Assembly (NCBI GenBank): GCA_015222855.1
Contig: JADFWA010000279.1
Span: 1-8,384, forward strand
Length of the DNA stretch: 8,384 nt
Reading direction: 5' to 3'
Origin: Pseudomonadota bacterium
GTDB lineage: Bacteria > Desulfobacterota > Syntrophia > Syntrophales > JADFWA01
The position numbers and the translations under genes were made by a program. Within the stretch, counting starts at the first letter, position 1; the number at the start of each line of letters is the position of its first letter. Shown here piece after piece: positions 5,817 to 8,384 of this stretch. Under the pieces are notes generated by a model. That model did not search any database. It worked only from the letters and a program-made list of their open reading frames with translations, and was not told the origin of the DNA.

Positions 5817-6764
5817 ATGTATACATCATACTTTGGTCTGAAAGAAAATCCTTTCAATCTGACACCGGACCCCAAATATCTTTTTCTCGGTCCGCAGCAC
5901 CGTGAAGCGCTTAATCATTTAATTTACGGGATAAACGAAAAGAAAGGGTTTATTGTGATTACGGGAGGCATAGGAACCGGCAAGACGACTATTTGCAGGA
6001 CACTCCTTTCTGCTCTGGATCAATCGATTGCCAGTGCACTGATCTTCAACTCCTTTATCTCGGACAATGAGCTTTTACAGACAATTAATCAGGAATTCGG
6101 CATTACACTGTCCGGAGAGGGAGAGACGAAAAAGCGTTACATTGATGCGTTGAATGAGTTTCTCCTGAAGAATTTCGCCTCCGGCAGAAATGCAGTCATA
6201 CTGATCGACGAAGCACAGAATCTCTCCCTCAGTGTTATGGAGCAAATCCGAATGCTTTCAAACCTTGAAACCGAAAGGGAAAAGCTGCTCCAGATAGTAC
6301 TCATCGGCCAGCCGGAGCTGCAAGAACTCTTAACCTTGACATCATTAAAGCAGCTCAATGAAAGAATTACCGTAAGACATGACCTCAAGCCCCTTAATCA
6401 GGAACAAGTGCAGAATTACGTAGAACACAGACTAACAGTAGCCGGCGGGAATAATGAACATTTGAATTTTTCACATGGGGCCTACAAGGTTATCTATGAT
6501 TACTCAAAGGGAATTCCCCGGCGCATCAATGCCATCTGTGACAGGGCGCTTCTTATAGCATATTCCAGAGACACCTCCGGTATTGACAAAAAGACAATTA
6601 AAGACGCCGTCGGTGATATTGGCGGAAATTATTTAACACCGGACGAGGGGAAAAGAAGATGGTTATTGTTCTCTTTAATCCTCCTTCTATTTGGTATCTT
6701 AGCGGTGGGAGGAATGATTTACAGGGATGAAATTTTCAAGTTTCTTTCAGCCTTGATTTTTTAA
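5817..6764 (+). CDS. exeA: ExeA/GspA-like AAA ATPase, short form without a peptidoglycan-binding domain
   Basis: ExeA-type proteins are inner-membrane ATPases that, with GspB/ExeB, help transport or assemble the GspD secretin through the cell wall. The 315-aa sequence starts with the family signature MYTSYFGLKENPFNLTPDPKYLF. Walker A is GGIGTGKTT at 50-58, Walker B is AVILIDEAQ at 126-134 (Asp131, Glu132), sensor-1-like VLIGQPEL is at 161-168, and a GIPRRIN arginine motif is at 232-238. A transmembrane helix lies at about 282-300, followed by only about 15 residues. The Aeromonas-type ExeA continues into a large periplasmic part with a peptidoglycan-binding domain; that part is absent here. 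The signature N-terminus fixes the ATG at 5817 although no Shine-Dalgarno is present. The TPR gene begins 10 nt after the stop. General family members also occur outside T2SS, but the gspC/gspD context supports a secretion role. Confidence 0.85.
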   Translation: MYTSYFGLKENPFNLTPDPKYLFLGPQHREALNHLIYGINEKKGFIVITGGIGTGKTTICRTLLSALDQSIASALIFNSFISDNELLQTINQEFGITLSGEGETKKRYIDALNEFLLKNFASGRNAVILIDEAQNLSLSVMEQIRMLSNLETEREKLLQIVLIGQPELQELLTLTSLKQLNERITVRHDLKPLNQEQVQNYVEHRLTVAGGNNEHLNFSHGAYKVIYDYSKGIPRRINAICDRALLIAYSRDTSGIDKKTIKDAVGDIGGNYLTPDEGKRRWLLFSLILLLFGILAVGGMIYRDEIFKFLSALIF

Positions 6765-6774
6765 ACTGAGTAAA

Positions 6775-7485
6775 ATGAGCTACATTAACGATGCCTTAAA
6801 GAAGGCGCAAAAAGAAAAAGATAACCTCTACCGGCACTATGAGAGGATAATATCCACATCCACCGGCCGACAGACCAACCGGAAGACAAAATGGATGATC
6901 GGCTCGGGGGTGGTTTTTGTAATTTTACTTGCCTTGTCGGTTTTTTCATTGTTAAGTTATCACTCTCTCCGGGACACAGGCGACAGCAAGACAGTTGCGC
7001 ATCAAAGTGTCAAGGATAAGAACGGCCCCGCACCTCCGCGGGAAACGGCAAAGGACTCCAGAACCCGGATTATCGAAGAGGCGTCTGCAAGATCACAGGA
7101 TGTAAAAACCATGCATCAGGAGGCATTAAACCATCAGCGAAATAACAATCTAATCAGGGCGGAAGGGTTATACAGAAAAATCCTGAAGATCGATCCGAAG
7201 TTTGTCCTTGCCCTCAATAATCTCGGCGTTATTTACATGAGTCAGAAAAGGAATGAAAAGGCCATAAGCATATTCAGCAAGGCGATCGACCTGAAGGCAG
7301 ATTATGTTGATCCTTACTACAATCTGGCCTGTCTTTATTCTCAATTGAGGAATATCCCTGAAAGTCTTGAGTACATGAAAACGGCAATCTCGATAAATAG
7401 TGACGTGAAAAACTGGGCAAAAGATGATAAAGATCTGAAAAACTTACGTGCATCGGACGCATATAAGGAAATGATGGAACAATAA
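6775..7485 (+). CDS. GspB-like membrane protein with periplasmic TPR repeats
   Basis: The 236-aa product begins MSYINDALKKAQKEKD, which closely resembles the conserved cytoplasmic N-terminus of GspB/ExeB/OutB proteins (MSYILDALKKA-type). A basic segment, a transmembrane helix (about 40-61) and a polar linker (about 65-105) follow. Three TPR units lie at about 110-143, 144-177 and 178-211, with LGVIYMSQKRNEKAISIFSKAIDL as the clearest. A cap, DKDLKNLRASDAYKEMM, closes the domain in the style common at TPR ends. The classical GspB C-terminal domain is not visible. With exeA 10 nt upstream and gspD immediately downstream in the same frame, I infer that it is the ExeB-equivalent partner. Its TPR domain would face the periplasm, where it could bind secretin or peptidoglycan factors. 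A pilotin-like or generic TPR scaffold is the alternative. Only a weak GAG precedes the ATG. Confidence 0.75.
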   Translation: MSYINDALKKAQKEKDNLYRHYERIISTSTGRQTNRKTKWMIGSGVVFVILLALSVFSLLSYHSLRDTGDSKTVAHQSVKDKNGPAPPRETAKDSRTRIIEEASARSQDVKTMHQEALNHQRNNNLIRAEGLYRKILKIDPKFVLALNNLGVIYMSQKRNEKAISIFSKAIDLKADYVDPYYNLACLYSQLRNIPESLEYMKTAISINSDVKNWAKDDKDLKNLRASDAYKEMMEQ

Positions 7486-7509
7486 ACCGGAGTCCTCAAA
7501 ATACAATAC

Positions 7510-8384
7510 ATGAAAATATCATTAAATAAAAATCTGTTGTTACTTTTCGTGATACTGTGCCTTGTACTGTTCCTGTTACCAGGCAATATCATGGGCGCGC
7601 GAGTAACGGGGGAAGATAAACTCGTCACAACCACCGATAAGAAAACCGCCAAGCCAAAAAAAGAGGTCCCTGAAGTCCAACCTGCCGGGAGGATTATAAA
7701 AAAGAAACCCCCAACCAAAAAGGAGATACCGGTAAAGGCCAAGGTAAAGCAACCCGCAGAGGAATCCAAATATGTCACTATTGATTTCGATAACGTCGAT
7801 ATACCGGTCTTTATTAAATTTATCAGCGAGTTGACCGGCAGGAACTTTGTAATTGATAAAGGCGTTAAGGGGGAAGTCACCATTATTTCCCCCAAGAAAA
7901 TTTCGGTAAAGGAAGCCTACAAGGTATTTGAGTCAGTTCTGGAGGTGCATGGGTTTACCACTGTCCCCGCGGGAGACATCATAAAAATTGTACCTTCTCG
8001 GGATGCAAGAGCAAAAAACATAGAAACCCGTTTGAAAAAGGAAGCGATAAGTCCAGAAGACAAGGTGATTACCCAGATTATTTCTCTGGATTTTGCCAAC
8101 CCGGATGAATTGAAAAAGATACTCTCTCCTCTGATCTCGAAATCAAGCGTAATTCTATCCTACGCGCCCACCGGTATGCTGGTTGTAACGGACGTACTTT
8201 CCAACATCAAAAGGCTCCTTAAGATCGTAAAAGCCCTGGATATTGAAGGCATTGGAGAGCAGATATCCGTAATCCCCCTCCAATATGCCTCTTCTCAAGA
8301 CATTACCAAATCATTAAACCTGATCTTCCAGCAAGCGGCAAAAAAGCGAAAGGGAACACTTGCTACACTTATAAAGATTGTGGC
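7510..8384 (+). CDS. gspD: Type II secretion secretin GspD, 5' part (cut by window end)
   Basis: GspD forms the outer-membrane channel of the T2SS. The frame stays open from ATG 7510 to the window edge (291 codons plus 2 nt). A Sec signal peptide with hydrophobic core LLLLFVILCLVLFLL is followed by a probable cleavage near Ala30. A Lys/Pro-rich stretch spans about 37-87, with 14 Lys and 7 Pro between residues 44 and 87. The N0 domain (about 88-163) opens YVTIDFDNVDIPVFIKFIS and contains GRNFVIDKGVKGEVTI. N1 (about 185-245) includes TGMLVVTDVLSNIKRLLKIV, and N2 starts at ISVIPLQYASSQDI (252 onward). The remaining N-domain and secretin core lie outside. No good ribosome binding site is seen (GGAG is 17 nt upstream). 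An upstream in-frame start is excluded by the TPR gene stop at 7483-7485. Cys17 lacks a proper lipobox. Confidence 0.92.
   Translation, partial: MKISLNKNLLLLFVILCLVLFLLPGNIMGARVTGEDKLVTTTDKKTAKPKKEVPEVQPAGRIIKKKPPTKKEIPVKAKVKQPAEESKYVTIDFDNVDIPVFIKFISELTGRNFVIDKGVKGEVTIISPKKISVKEAYKVFESVLEVHGFTTVPAGDIIKIVPSRDARAKNIETRLKKEAISPEDKVITQIISLDFANPDELKKILSPLISKSSVILSYAPTGMLVVTDVLSNIKRLLKIVKALDIEGIGEQISVIPLQYASSQDITKSLNLIFQQAAKKRKGTLATLIKIV

Noticed and set aside
7546..7560. Lipoprotein signal at Cys17 of GspD
   Set aside because: The residues before Cys are Val-Ile-Leu, which lacks the small residue needed at -1 of a lipobox, and the hydrophobic core continues past the Cys.
7341..7895. 184-codon open frame on the minus strand
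   Set aside because: It is antisense to the TPR gene and the 5' part of gspD, both of which have clear domain matches. The minus-strand product is Ser/Leu/Phe-rich without a recognisable domain, as expected for a shadow frame.
1..8384. CRISPR array, tRNA, rRNA, transposase or phage genes
   Set aside because: I saw no spaced direct repeats, RNA gene structure, or mobile-element coding sequence anywhere in the window.

Overview
The window is a dense, single-direction (+ strand) type II secretion system (T2SS) gene cluster in the order gspJ - gspK - gspL - gspM - gspN - gspC - exeA-like ATPase - GspB-like TPR protein - gspD. The last gene runs off the right edge. The diderm T2SS, the PilM-like GspL, the AsmA-like GspN placed between gspM and gspC, and an ExeA/TPR pair directly in front of the secretin together suggest a Desulfobacterota (deltaproteobacterial) or related lineage. 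Base composition is moderate and slightly AT-rich. The lineage is an inference from gene content and order; no marker gene is present.

Layout. Positions 1-196 are non-coding and carry a perfect GC-rich hairpin, a 12-bp palindrome and a second repeat-like segment. Positions 197-1934 encode the minor pseudopilins GspJ and GspK, separated by a gap holding a GGGGTCA-type heptamer array. From gspK to gspN (936-4831) the genes are translationally packed: TGATG junction K/L, 8-nt overlap L/M, ATGA overlap M/N. They encode the inner-membrane assembly platform. A gap with a palindromic repeat follows, then gspC. A second gap contains a telomere-like heptamer array that touches the start codon of the exeA-like gene. 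The TPR gene follows 10 nt later, and then gspD, of which 291 codons are visible.

How they would work together. GspJ and GspK form the tip of the pseudopilus; GspL and GspM are the membrane platform that couples to the cytoplasmic ATPase GspE (not in the window). GspC links the platform to the outer-membrane secretin GspD through its HR domain. The ExeA-like ATPase and its TPR partner, which begins with the signature N-terminus of GspB/ExeB proteins, are probably the accessory pair that helps the secretin insert or assemble across the cell wall. Genes gspE, F, G, H and I are not seen and are expected beyond the edges or elsewhere.

The most notable points are the GspB-type N-terminus joined to TPR repeats, the ExeA homologue without a peptidoglycan-binding domain, a palindromic interspersed repeat that appears to sit in frame inside gspL with a second copy between gspN and gspC, and a heptamer array where the ribosome binding site of exeA should be.
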